Below, in pieces: positions 57,533 to 64,000 of a stretch of DNA of 64,000 nucleotides (its first letter is position 1; every line of letters begins with the position of its first letter). A program made the position numbers and the translations under genes. The stretch is taken from the IMG/VR virus record IMGVR_UViG_3300033153_009458, positions 87,142 to 151,141 of that record; one strand, given 5' to 3'. Source of the DNA: a virus. The notes below the pieces were generated by a model that saw nothing but the letters and a program-made list of their open reading frames with translations, was not told the DNA's origin and made no database searches.

Positions 57533-58072
57533 ATCTTTGTTTCGATTGATAAAAAACGATCCGGTATCTTGAAAGAATTCTCTCTTCATTGTAGAGATTT
57601 CTTTCAAGAGAAGTGACATTTCTTTATCGTACGAAAATCCGAATCCATCAAATACATTCTTCCAGTAATCGTGATTTTGAAGATTAAAATGTCGGTCGGC
57701 TGGTTTTTTACTGAACGTCAACGCAACATACCTAGCTGATTTGAACGTCTCCATAAAATTTTGTATATATTTTTCTTCGACGTGCTCAAGGAATTCTACT
57801 GACCAGCATAAATCATATGTAGCTTTTAGATATAACGGACCTTGTGTGTAATCATGTATATAACAATTACAATTTCTTTCTATTGTGAAATCACCATCAA
57901 CACCTACAGCATTCAATCCCCTATTTTGTGCCATTTCAACCATTTTACCGGTACCACATCCAATATCAAGAAAAGATGTAATGTTGTATGTCTCGATAAA
58001 ATAATTTAAAATTCCTTGGTCTATATGACAGATATTTCCGTGTCCGCCTAAATGTCGTGGTAAATTATTCAT
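57524..58072 (-). CDS. SAM-dependent methyltransferase (class I)
   Basis: 182 residues. FLDIGCGTGKMVE and VGVDGDF are motif I and II of class I methyltransferases; LCWSVEFLEHV is motif IV. No DNA methylase signature (NPPY or PC) is present, so small-molecule, sugar or protein substrate is more likely. Converges with ThyX with a 9-base overlap. Confidence 0.78.
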   Translation of the reverse strand: MNNLPRHLGGHGNICHIDQGILNYFIETYNITSFLDIGCGTGKMVEMAQNRGLNAVGVDGDFTIERNCNCYIHDYTQGPLYLKATYDLCWSVEFLEHVEEKYIQNFMETFKSARYVALTFSKKPADRHFNLQNHDYWKNVFDGFGFSYDKEMSLLLKEISTMKREFFQDTGSFFINRNKDLF

Positions 58073-58075
58073 GTT

Positions 58076-58675
58076 TTAGTTATTTTGTTTTAACCACACG
58101 TTTGGACTTGCTAATTCCCAACCGGGTAGTAGTTCGTCAACTGCTTTTCGTACTCCTAGACATCTTTCGATATCGTCACCGATTAACCATCCACCTTTTT
58201 TTACTTTAGGTTTCCATTGAACTATATCTTGTTTGCAATTGTTATAACTATGATCTGCATCAATAAAAATAAAGTCTAAAGAATCGTTGTGTATTAAGTG
58301 GTGTACTCGATTCGTATATCCCTTGATAATTGTAACTCTATTACCATAATTTTTTGCTTTATTTCTGACATTTAATTCGTATGCTTCATGATCAAATTTA
58401 AATCCATCGTCTGCTTTATTATCTTCCCACGAATCGATTGCAAAAATATGTGTTAAATCAGGACAATTATCTAAAAGCTTAAATAACAATCCACCCACTC
58501 TAACTCCTAATTCAGCACCCTTTACTAATTTATTTTTTTTAATAAAATTTGTAACATAATTTCTGAAATTATGCATCCTTTTATAATACTCTTGATCAAA
58601 ATCTTCATTGTACAACAAAAGTTGATCGTCATCAGGATTTTGCATTTTCTGCTTTAACGTTTTATATTCTCCCAT
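58076..58675 (-). CDS. SAM-dependent methyltransferase (Methyltransf_24-like)
   Basis: 199 residues. AELGVRVGGLLFKLL (motif I variant), FAIDSWED, DSLDFIFIDADHSYNNCKQDI and GGWLIGDD are typical of the O-methyltransferase or cephalosporin hydroxylase-like family that decorates sugars. It forms a cluster with the other methyltransferase and a capsule-type transferase. Overlaps the next gene by 22 bases. Confidence 0.8.
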   Translation of the reverse strand: MGEYKTLKQKMQNPDDDQLLLYNEDFDQEYYKRMHNFRNYVTNFIKKNKLVKGAELGVRVGGLLFKLLDNCPDLTHIFAIDSWEDNKADDGFKFDHEAYELNVRNKAKNYGNRVTIIKGYTNRVHHLIHNDSLDFIFIDADHSYNNCKQDIVQWKPKVKKGGWLIGDDIERCLGVRKAVDELLPGWELASPNVWLKQNN

Positions 58676-59463
58676 ACGGTTCCATTTTTAAATTCTTTTT
58701 CTGTCCATTGACAGTAAGATAAATTATTTAACCATTGATCACGATTAATCTCTTCTGATCTATTCCAATCCTTTAGATCGTGGTACGCAATTGGATAAGC
58801 CATAGACCCTTCATCTAACGCAATAGTTGGTTTTCCTTCTAATAATGATATCACCCCGGCTGTACTGTTAATGGTTACTACACAAACAGCATCTTTAATT
58901 TCTTTTAGAAGTGTATCTTTCTTTTTAAAGTGTTCAGCGTATATTACTGGACCGGGATGCTTACGAAATTTATAAAAAATATTTTGGTATTCGAACCAAT
59001 TAGAAATATTTTGGATTATTACAGCGTGATTCAAATGCGCTAAAGAAGCATCTGTTGAAATCTGTCCGATAACCAATACATATTTACCTTTCGGATTCCA
59101 CGGTTTTTTTAAACCTGACCAATATTTTTTGTATCTGTCGTTTGGTGTGTTTGGTTTGATGTTAAAATCACCCCGATTATTCAAGCCGTTGTACGCAACT
59201 GAAGCCCAATTCAACCGATCACCTAGATAACCTCTTTCAAGAACTATGTGGTTTTGCGCTTTAGTAAATGCCCGTTTGGGTGTTCCGTCTTCTTCAATTT
59301 GACTCCATCCAATAGCTAAATCACTTTCAATAGAGTCACCGTCTAAACGGATTTCATGTGGTACGTTATGCTTTTTTAATCCTTCAGCAAACCAAAAAGG
59401 CCAACTACATGATGCATAACTTCGTATTTCTTTCATTCGTGGAACAGTTATTATTATTTTCAT
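58654..59463 (-). CDS. Capsule-type glycosyltransferase-like protein
   Basis: 269 residues. The stretch YKFRKHPGP then VVTINSTAGVISLLEGKPTIALDEG resembles the C-terminal nucleotide-binding block of capsular polysaccharide (Kdo transferase-like) proteins. A role in sugar attachment to DNA, virion or host surface is possible. Overlaps the terminase gene by 4 bases. Confidence 0.6.
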   Translation of the reverse strand: MKIIITVPRMKEIRSYASCSWPFWFAEGLKKHNVPHEIRLDGDSIESDLAIGWSQIEEDGTPKRAFTKAQNHIVLERGYLGDRLNWASVAYNGLNNRGDFNIKPNTPNDRYKKYWSGLKKPWNPKGKYVLVIGQISTDASLAHLNHAVIIQNISNWFEYQNIFYKFRKHPGPVIYAEHFKKKDTLLKEIKDAVCVVTINSTAGVISLLEGKPTIALDEGSMAYPIAYHDLKDWNRSEEINRDQWLNNLSYCQWTEKEFKNGTVWENIKR

Positions 59464-61409
59464 TGGTGTCTTGCAAGTTCTCTCATAAAGTCTCTCGACA
59501 TTTGTGCGATTTCATCTTCTGGATCTAAATCGAACGGCATAGGTGCAAAATCTGTATCTTCATCATAATCAATATCTGGTAATTTCTCTTCCAAAGGATT
59601 ATCTTTTTTCTCTCTGAGAGATTTGTAATAATCGATTTGTTCTATGTAATCACCGAACATTGTGTGATCAGTCATACTAAAAAGGCATCCGAGCATTGCC
59701 ATTACTAAATCATCTTTATATCCTGTTTCAGCTTTGTAAGAATCTTTCGCTTTGATAAATGTACTTAGTTGTGAAATAGTCTTCTGATCGTGCAAAATTA
59801 ATTTTTTCTTTTCGAATAGTTCTTTTAACCGTAAAGCACCCGCTTTTTTTGTTGACTTGGTTGTTCTGTATCCAAAAGTTCCAGGTTTTTCACTGTATAT
59901 ATTTTCGTATTCGACATCTCTATGCAATTTATCGGCAACGAGTAACCCAACTTGATCATTATTTTCAATAAAAATCCAAGCATAATTATAGTACGATCCG
60001 AGTAATGCGGCTATATCGTGTACATCTGTATAGTGAATTCCAGTTGGAATTTCAACAGATGCAACTTGAACAAACGGCTGAACAGATATATCTATAATTT
60101 GCATAGCCAATGAATCACCGGCTGATTTAATTGTAATTTTTGCTGGATCTAACCCTAAGATATATTCGTGTTTCTCTTGTGGTTCGTGATAAATTTTTAT
60201 GTATTTATCTAATAAACCACTGATCCGCATCAATGGTTTGTACAGTAAAGTCTTTTCTAAACCAATCGGTGTCTTGTAATCTACGTTCTTTAAAAATTCA
60301 GGTGAGATTAACGAATCAGCACTGGCTAGAAATTCACCACCAAATTCTTGAGTAAATTTTCTAAAGCTTGTATTCGCTATTGTTTCTTTTCTCCAGTATC
60401 CCTGAATCGGAGTATAAAAAGTCGATCCATCGTGTTTTGTTTTTTTGTCGATTCCATAGATGTCTTTGATTCCGCTTTGGTCAAAACCAAGCTCGTATCT
60501 GTCATCGTCGTTTGTACAAATATTTCCGTTGTCTACTAAAAGACTTCGAGCTTGTTCTATTGACATGTCCTTTCCGATATTTGTAGTCCTATCGATTAAA
60601 TGGATTTTATCTTTGGCTTGATATTCATCAAATTGTAATCCCGGACATCCGTAAATCGGAACATCCCACCATTCAATCGCTAACGGTTTAAAGAAACTTT
60701 CACCATTAATCGCATCAAACCACATCTCGGAATAATGATTCATACCATTCGGCGTACTAACCAATATAACTTTAGATGTATTCGAAGATGAAATAGTTGG
60801 ATAAGTTGAATTCCAAAATGCGTCAAAAATATTCACAGGAACGAAAGCCACTTCGTCAAGGATCAGTAAACTTACGGCCTTACCCCTGATTGCTGTACTT
60901 GATGTTGAGTAGGCCATTACTCGACTTCCATTTTCGAGCTTGATTTGACCTTCGTTCCATTTAGTGACACCTTGCTGCATCCAGACAGGTAAATTTACGT
61001 AAGCAAGTTTGATCCTTGCGAGTAATTCTTCGGCCTGTTCCGCTTTATCTGCCAGCAAAGCAACTGTTTTTAAATCATTAAAGAGTACATACCAACATAC
61101 AAAAATTTCGAATATTGTTGATTTTCCTGATTGTCTCGGAAACTTCAGAATGTTAAACCGACCCTCTTGAAAATTAATTAATGCTTGTTTTTGGTAATCC
61201 CTTAGCTGAATCTGAATCATACCGTGATCTTGATGGACTATCTTATAGTAGTTCTCAGCAAAATAAAATACATCTTTTTGACACCTGATTAGTTCTTCGA
61301 CTTGATGCTTTGTATACGGGATGGGCTGTCCAGACGATTTTAGATCAGTATTCTTTAAATACGCTAATAAATTGCCGTTTAGATCGTGCGTTAGGGTTGC
61401 ATCTTGCAT
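59460..61409 (-). CDS. 17: Terminase large subunit, T4 gp17-like
   Basis: 649 residues (T4 gp17 is 610). ATPase Walker A PRQSGKST (91-98), Walker B LLILDEVAF (Asp185, Glu186), coupling motif STPNG (about residue 220). The RNase H-like nuclease has ILGLDPAK with its Asp and a late YKDDLVMAM block. It packages DNA through the portal. Follows gp16 by 4 bases as in T4. Confidence 0.97.
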   Translation of the reverse strand: MQDATLTHDLNGNLLAYLKNTDLKSSGQPIPYTKHQVEELIRCQKDVFYFAENYYKIVHQDHGMIQIQLRDYQKQALINFQEGRFNILKFPRQSGKSTIFEIFVCWYVLFNDLKTVALLADKAEQAEELLARIKLAYVNLPVWMQQGVTKWNEGQIKLENGSRVMAYSTSSTAIRGKAVSLLILDEVAFVPVNIFDAFWNSTYPTISSSNTSKVILVSTPNGMNHYSEMWFDAINGESFFKPLAIEWWDVPIYGCPGLQFDEYQAKDKIHLIDRTTNIGKDMSIEQARSLLVDNGNICTNDDDRYELGFDQSGIKDIYGIDKKTKHDGSTFYTPIQGYWRKETIANTSFRKFTQEFGGEFLASADSLISPEFLKNVDYKTPIGLEKTLLYKPLMRISGLLDKYIKIYHEPQEKHEYILGLDPAKITIKSAGDSLAMQIIDISVQPFVQVASVEIPTGIHYTDVHDIAALLGSYYNYAWIFIENNDQVGLLVADKLHRDVEYENIYSEKPGTFGYRTTKSTKKAGALRLKELFEKKKLILHDQKTISQLSTFIKAKDSYKAETGYKDDLVMAMLGCLFSMTDHTMFGDYIEQIDYYKSLREKKDNPLEEKLPDIDYDEDTDFAPMPFDLDPEDEIAQMSRDFMRELARHQ

Positions 61410-61413
61410 TGTT

Positions 61414-61935
61414 TTAGAGATTAGTATCTTCTTTTATTTGTTTGATTATATCGCTAGTGGTTCCCTGGATGACCGTTGTATTATGTTGAGTAAAAGAGGT
61501 ACCTGATGGTAATTTACCCATGCCTTGTTGAACACTATTTAACTCTTTTACGTTCAACTCGATTTCAGTAATATCCTTAAGCATATTGACCATACCACGT
61601 AACTGTGTGTATATTGTTTGTGATAGTTGAGCAATAGCAGATATTTCACTAGCTTTCATATCGTTCAATTCTAATGTAACAGTTTGTGACATCAAGTTTT
61701 GACCGAAATTAATTATTTGTTGTAACGATTGTTGTGCTAAATCGTACTTTTTCTTTAGTTCAGTAAGTTGAAAAACACTATCCGTCCTTTCAGCTAAAGG
61801 ATATTCTTCGGCTTCTACGATTTCGACATCTAGTATTTCTTCTTTTTCTTGTATTTCATCTAAAGTAGCTTGAGACACATTTAAAATTTCTTCAACTTTT
61901 TTTATACGACCAGCAATTTGCGCTTGTCGATCCAT
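61414..61935 (-). CDS. 16: Terminase small subunit, T4 gp16-like
   Basis: 173 residues (T4 gp16 is 164). Two long helices with a central hydrophobic coiled coil (residues about 70-135), then a flexible tail, the gp16 design, and position directly upstream of gp17. It would recognise DNA and stimulate gp17. Confidence 0.82.
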   Translation of the reverse strand: MDRQAQIAGRIKKVEEILNVSQATLDEIQEKEEILDVEIVEAEEYPLAERTDSVFQLTELKKKYDLAQQSLQQIINFGQNLMSQTVTLELNDMKASEISAIAQLSQTIYTQLRGMVNMLKDITEIELNVKELNSVQQGMGKLPSGTSFTQHNTTVIQGTTSDIIKQIKEDTNL

Positions 61936-62337
61936 TTATTCTCCTAGGATTTCATACATTGCATCTAACATGATGCTATAAAATTCATCAGGTTCTTCTT
62001 CTAAAATACCAGCTAAATCGAAATCTTCTTCGCCTTCTCCTTCGTGTGAAATCGTTCCTATTTCTTTAATGGATACTCTATCAGCACTATCAAAATATTC
62101 GGGCGTTTCGGGATCTTCTGGTATGTCTGGATTCAATGGTTGAGAATAGTCTTCTATATCCATCACTTCAACGATTGAAATTTCATTTGCTCTTAAAGTC
62201 GAAAAAACGGCATCATTGGCTTCTTCAGGAAACATTACTACACTTTCTATTTCGTATGCTTCTTGATCTAGTACGCCTAAATATAATAGCTCACTTATCG
62301 AGTCTTTAATTACAAATCCTAAATTTAAAAATTCCAT
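61936..62337 (-). CDS. Acidic hypothetical protein next to terminase
   Basis: 133 residues, strongly acidic (Glu/Asp-rich, with several Pro), not recognised. It ends one base before the gp16 gene begins and starts 8 bases after gp15 ends. In T4 no gene lies here; a tail or packaging accessory role is possible. Confidence 0.62.
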   Translation of the reverse strand: MEFLNLGFVIKDSISELLYLGVLDQEAYEIESVVMFPEEANDAVFSTLRANEISIVEVMDIEDYSQPLNPDIPEDPETPEYFDSADRVSIKEIGTISHEGEGEEDFDLAGILEEEPDEFYSIMLDAMYEILGE

Positions 62338-62345
62338 GTTACTCC

Positions 62346-63143
62346 TTAGTAATCAGTAATTGTTGTTTCTATGTCCAAATCTTCAATAGCCGTTTCGACT
62401 GTTGTGGACAATGAGTTTTCTGTTAGTTCGTACGATTGAAATTTAATCGCTGAACCATCAGGTTCTTTGTTATAAAAATTCAGTATAATATCTCGGATTA
62501 GTTTTCCGTCTCTTTTAATATAATAATAATTAATATCTACTGAGAATGATAAAATTGTTTCAAAAATTCGTGGGTCCATTGCGCCGTATTCGTCTTCACC
62601 AGATGGAGTAACACTATTGAGTGTATACACAACCGGTTCAGCATCGAAATTATCTATAAGACGTAATTCGAATGGAAATTGCGGTGTAAAGAAAGGTACT
62701 ATTTGTTCAATGATTTGAAACATATCATCTATCGATTTAGTAAGTACACTGACTTCAACATCTAATTTGTACGGTACAGGTGTGATTGTTCTTGGTAATG
62801 TATCATCAGTTGCTTCTACACCACGAACTTTTTTATATTTGTTTAATTTTCTTTCACCAGCATAAGCCATTGAAGTAACAAAAATAGAAACTCTCGGAAG
62901 AATATTATTGACTGTAACATTTGCATTCGAAAATTTGTTATCATTAACAGCTCTGTAAATATCGAATACACGACTACGATTAGAGTATTGAATAGGTGGT
63001 TGAACCACCGCTTGAATAGCTCCATTCTCATCGTAACGCTCGACAAATATCTTATTCGAAAAGAATTCAATGAATGCTGCAACTGCTTTTCTTGTAATAA
63101 ATCTATGACCGAAGTATTCCAACGGTCTGGATACCATAACCAT
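62346..63143 (-). CDS. 15: Proximal tail sheath stabiliser, T4 gp15-like
   Basis: 265 residues (T4 gp15 is 272). RPLEYFGHRFITRKAVAAFIEFFSN, NNILPRVSIFVTS, and LDVEVSVLTKSIDDMFQIIEQIVPFFTPQF match gp15. It forms the hexamer at the top of the tail that joins to the neck. Its start overlaps the upstream stop (TAATG), with GGAGAT 10 bases before the ATG. Confidence 0.93.
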   Translation of the reverse strand: MVMVSRPLEYFGHRFITRKAVAAFIEFFSNKIFVERYDENGAIQAVVQPPIQYSNRSRVFDIYRAVNDNKFSNANVTVNNILPRVSIFVTSMAYAGERKLNKYKKVRGVEATDDTLPRTITPVPYKLDVEVSVLTKSIDDMFQIIEQIVPFFTPQFPFELRLIDNFDAEPVVYTLNSVTPSGEDEYGAMDPRIFETILSFSVDINYYYIKRDGKLIRDIILNFYNKEPDGSAIKFQSYELTENSLSTTVETAIEDLDIETTITDY

Positions 63144-63388
63144 TACTTAGTATCTCCTGGTGTTCGTATGCTTTTCTTGATGCACTCTTTACACACAATA
63201 TTTTTACCAGAATAAAGAGCACCCCCTGATTTCTCAGCGGCGGTTTTTCTCCATTTCCCTTTTGCTACTTCTACTTTGACCATTTTTCCGCACGATGAAC
63301 ACGCCACTTCTTTGACGAAAACAGCTGTTGGTTTATCATCATATGTGCCAGCGATACCGGCTTCGAGTATATTTTTAAATGTCTTCAT
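63143..63388 (-). CDS. CTS-tagged small zinc protein
   Basis: 81 residues. Tag MKTFKNILE-AG with an ideal ILE cut site (7-9). CSSC and CKEC pairs about 35 residues apart form a zinc ribbon, with KVEVAKGKWRK between. A packaged DNA-binding or regulatory protein is possible. Coupled to gp15. Confidence 0.75.
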   Translation of the reverse strand: MKTFKNILEAGIAGTYDDKPTAVFVKEVACSSCGKMVKVEVAKGKWRKTAAEKSGGALYSGKNIVCKECIKKSIRTPGDTK

Positions 63389-63391
63389 ATT

Positions 63392-63637
63392 TTACCTTAA
63401 TCCTAAATATTCTTGTTCTCTGGTTGCCCATCTCATAACTTCGTCGTTTGAAAGTTTTTTGAAATTATCAAATACCTGATCAGCTTTTTTAGCGGTTTCT
63501 GAATCATCTGATAAACTATCACGTTCAATAGCTGATAATGCATAACTTATACGAAGTTTTTTATTTTTTTTCAATTGTTGTACAGTAGCTATTTTATTTT
63601 CAACTAAATCACATATAATTTTTCTAAATGTCTTCAT
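63392..63637 (-). CDS. CTS-tagged hypothetical protein
   Basis: 81 residues. Tag MKTFRKIICDLVE-N with a possible cut after LVE (11-13). Helical, Lys-rich body. Function unknown. Overlaps the next gene by 14 bases. Confidence 0.7.
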   Translation of the reverse strand: MKTFRKIICDLVENKIATVQQLKKNKKLRISYALSAIERDSLSDDSETAKKADQVFDNFKKLSNDEVMRWATREQEYLGLR

Positions 63638-64000
63638 CTTCTTCCTGTGATATAAGTCTGTATTTCATCATCGGCTTGCCGTTAATCAGTATATCGCCTT
63701 TTTCGTTTGTATCAATCGACTTGACTGTAATGCGTTTGTTTTTCCATTTACCACCGAGTACGACGTCACCGATTTCAATAGGGACTGTTATAGCTTCTTT
63801 TAAATAAGGTAATTCTGCAAACAGAAATCTTTTATCGATGAATTTTACATCGTATATTCTAAATTCTAACTCATATTTTTCTGGTTCTAGTACACCAACA
63901 TAATTACCAAATTTTTTAAGATTTTCTTTTGTCCAAACAGGATTTTTTATATTATTTTTCTTTACCCAATTCCAAAAATCGTCTTGTTTTGATTTTGCCA
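63624..64000 (-). CDS. Hypothetical protein, 5' end outside window
   Basis: The window holds the last 125 codons; no start codon in frame is visible and the open frame reaches the window end. The C-terminus has the pattern GDVVLGGKWKNKRITVK and GDILINGKPMMKYRLI, a beta-rich block that I associate with CTS-type small proteins of T4-like phages. Partial; function unknown. Confidence 0.7.
   Translation of the reverse strand, partial: AKSKQDDFWNWVKKNNIKNPVWTKENLKKFGNYVGVLEPEKYELEFRIYDVKFIDKRFLFAELPYLKEAITVPIEIGDVVLGGKWKNKRITVKSIDTNEKGDILINGKPMMKYRLISQEEDEDI

Noticed and set aside
1-64000. CRISPR array, integrase, attachment sites, rRNA or IS elements
   Set aside because: No regularly spaced identical repeats, no tyrosine or serine recombinase and no transposase could be found. 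The only mobile genes seen are HNH endonucleases.

Overview
This window is an internal piece of a strongly AT-rich genome of a large T4-related myovirus (Straboviridae-like, but far from coliphage T4). The evidence is a nearly complete T4-type head and tail gene set in T4 order on the minus strand: gp15 (62.3-63.1 kb), gp16 and gp17 (59.5-61.9 kb), gp18 (49.6-51.8 kb), gp19 (48.4-48.9 kb), gp20, gp67/68-like, gp21, gp22 and gp23 (21.7 down to 16.5 kb). A T4-type clamp and clamp-loader operon (45-44-62, 4.1-6.5 kb), an endonuclease VII, Hsp20 and T4-like late promoters (TATAAATA) support this. The host is Gram-negative: a phage outer-membrane phospholipase A and sigma70-type promoters (TTGACA or TTGCAA, 17-base spacer, TATAAT) are present. 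The host genus cannot be read from the sequence.

Layout: 0-2.9 kb, rightward cluster of small proteins, most with a T4-internal-protein-like N-terminal capsid targeting sequence (CTS). 2.9-4.1 kb, tRNA-Trp(CCA) and an orphan BsuBI/PstI-like restriction endonuclease. 4.1-8.4 kb, replication genes, an Hfq-like Sm protein and endonuclease VII. 8.4-16.3 kb, small early-type genes in seven cassettes (three leftward, four rightward), each behind a copy of the same promoter module, plus an HNH gene and Hsp20. 16.4 kb, bidirectional terminator. 16.5-21.7 kb, head genes 23-22-21-67/68-20. 21.7-48.3 kb, a 26-kb accessory block between genes 20 and 19. It holds a giant PARP-like ADP-ribosyltransferase and other CTS-tagged enzymes (RSH-type HD hydrolase, HAD phosphatase, zinc metallopeptidase), gp4, a lysis cassette (holin, M15 endolysin, OMPLA), a receiver-like protein with Glu at the phosphorylation site, a glycosyltransferase, a paired radical-SAM module beside two His/Tyr-rich repeat proteins, and a 1612-residue fibre-like protein. 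48.3-51.8 kb, tail tube and sheath with an HNH gene between them. 52.0-57.5 kb, rightward operon from a consensus sigma70 promoter (Gp88-like, DUF3310, radical SAM, PP-loop, ThyX). 57.5-64 kb, methyltransferases, a capsule-type transferase, terminase, gp15 and more CTS proteins.

How it fits together: gp21 protease, gp22/67 core and gp20/23 build the prohead. The roughly 18 CTS proteins, several ending their tag in a gp21-type L/I-x-E site, are probably packaged with the core, trimmed and injected with the DNA. If so, the virion delivers an ADP-ribosyltransferase, a (p)ppGpp-hydrolase-like enzyme, a phosphatase and a protease into the new host. The clamp (gp45) would also serve late transcription from the TATAAATA promoters. 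The radical-SAM pair with its adjacent His/Tyr repeat proteins resembles a RiPP or His-Xaa-Ser maturation module acting on virion proteins.

No stretch longer than 300 bases lacks a gene. The largest gaps are 11950-12202 (late promoter and hairpin), 51830-52036 (divergent promoters), 16328-16481 (terminator) and 35223-35370 (late promoter and inverted repeat). All functional calls come from reading motifs by eye. No database search was possible.
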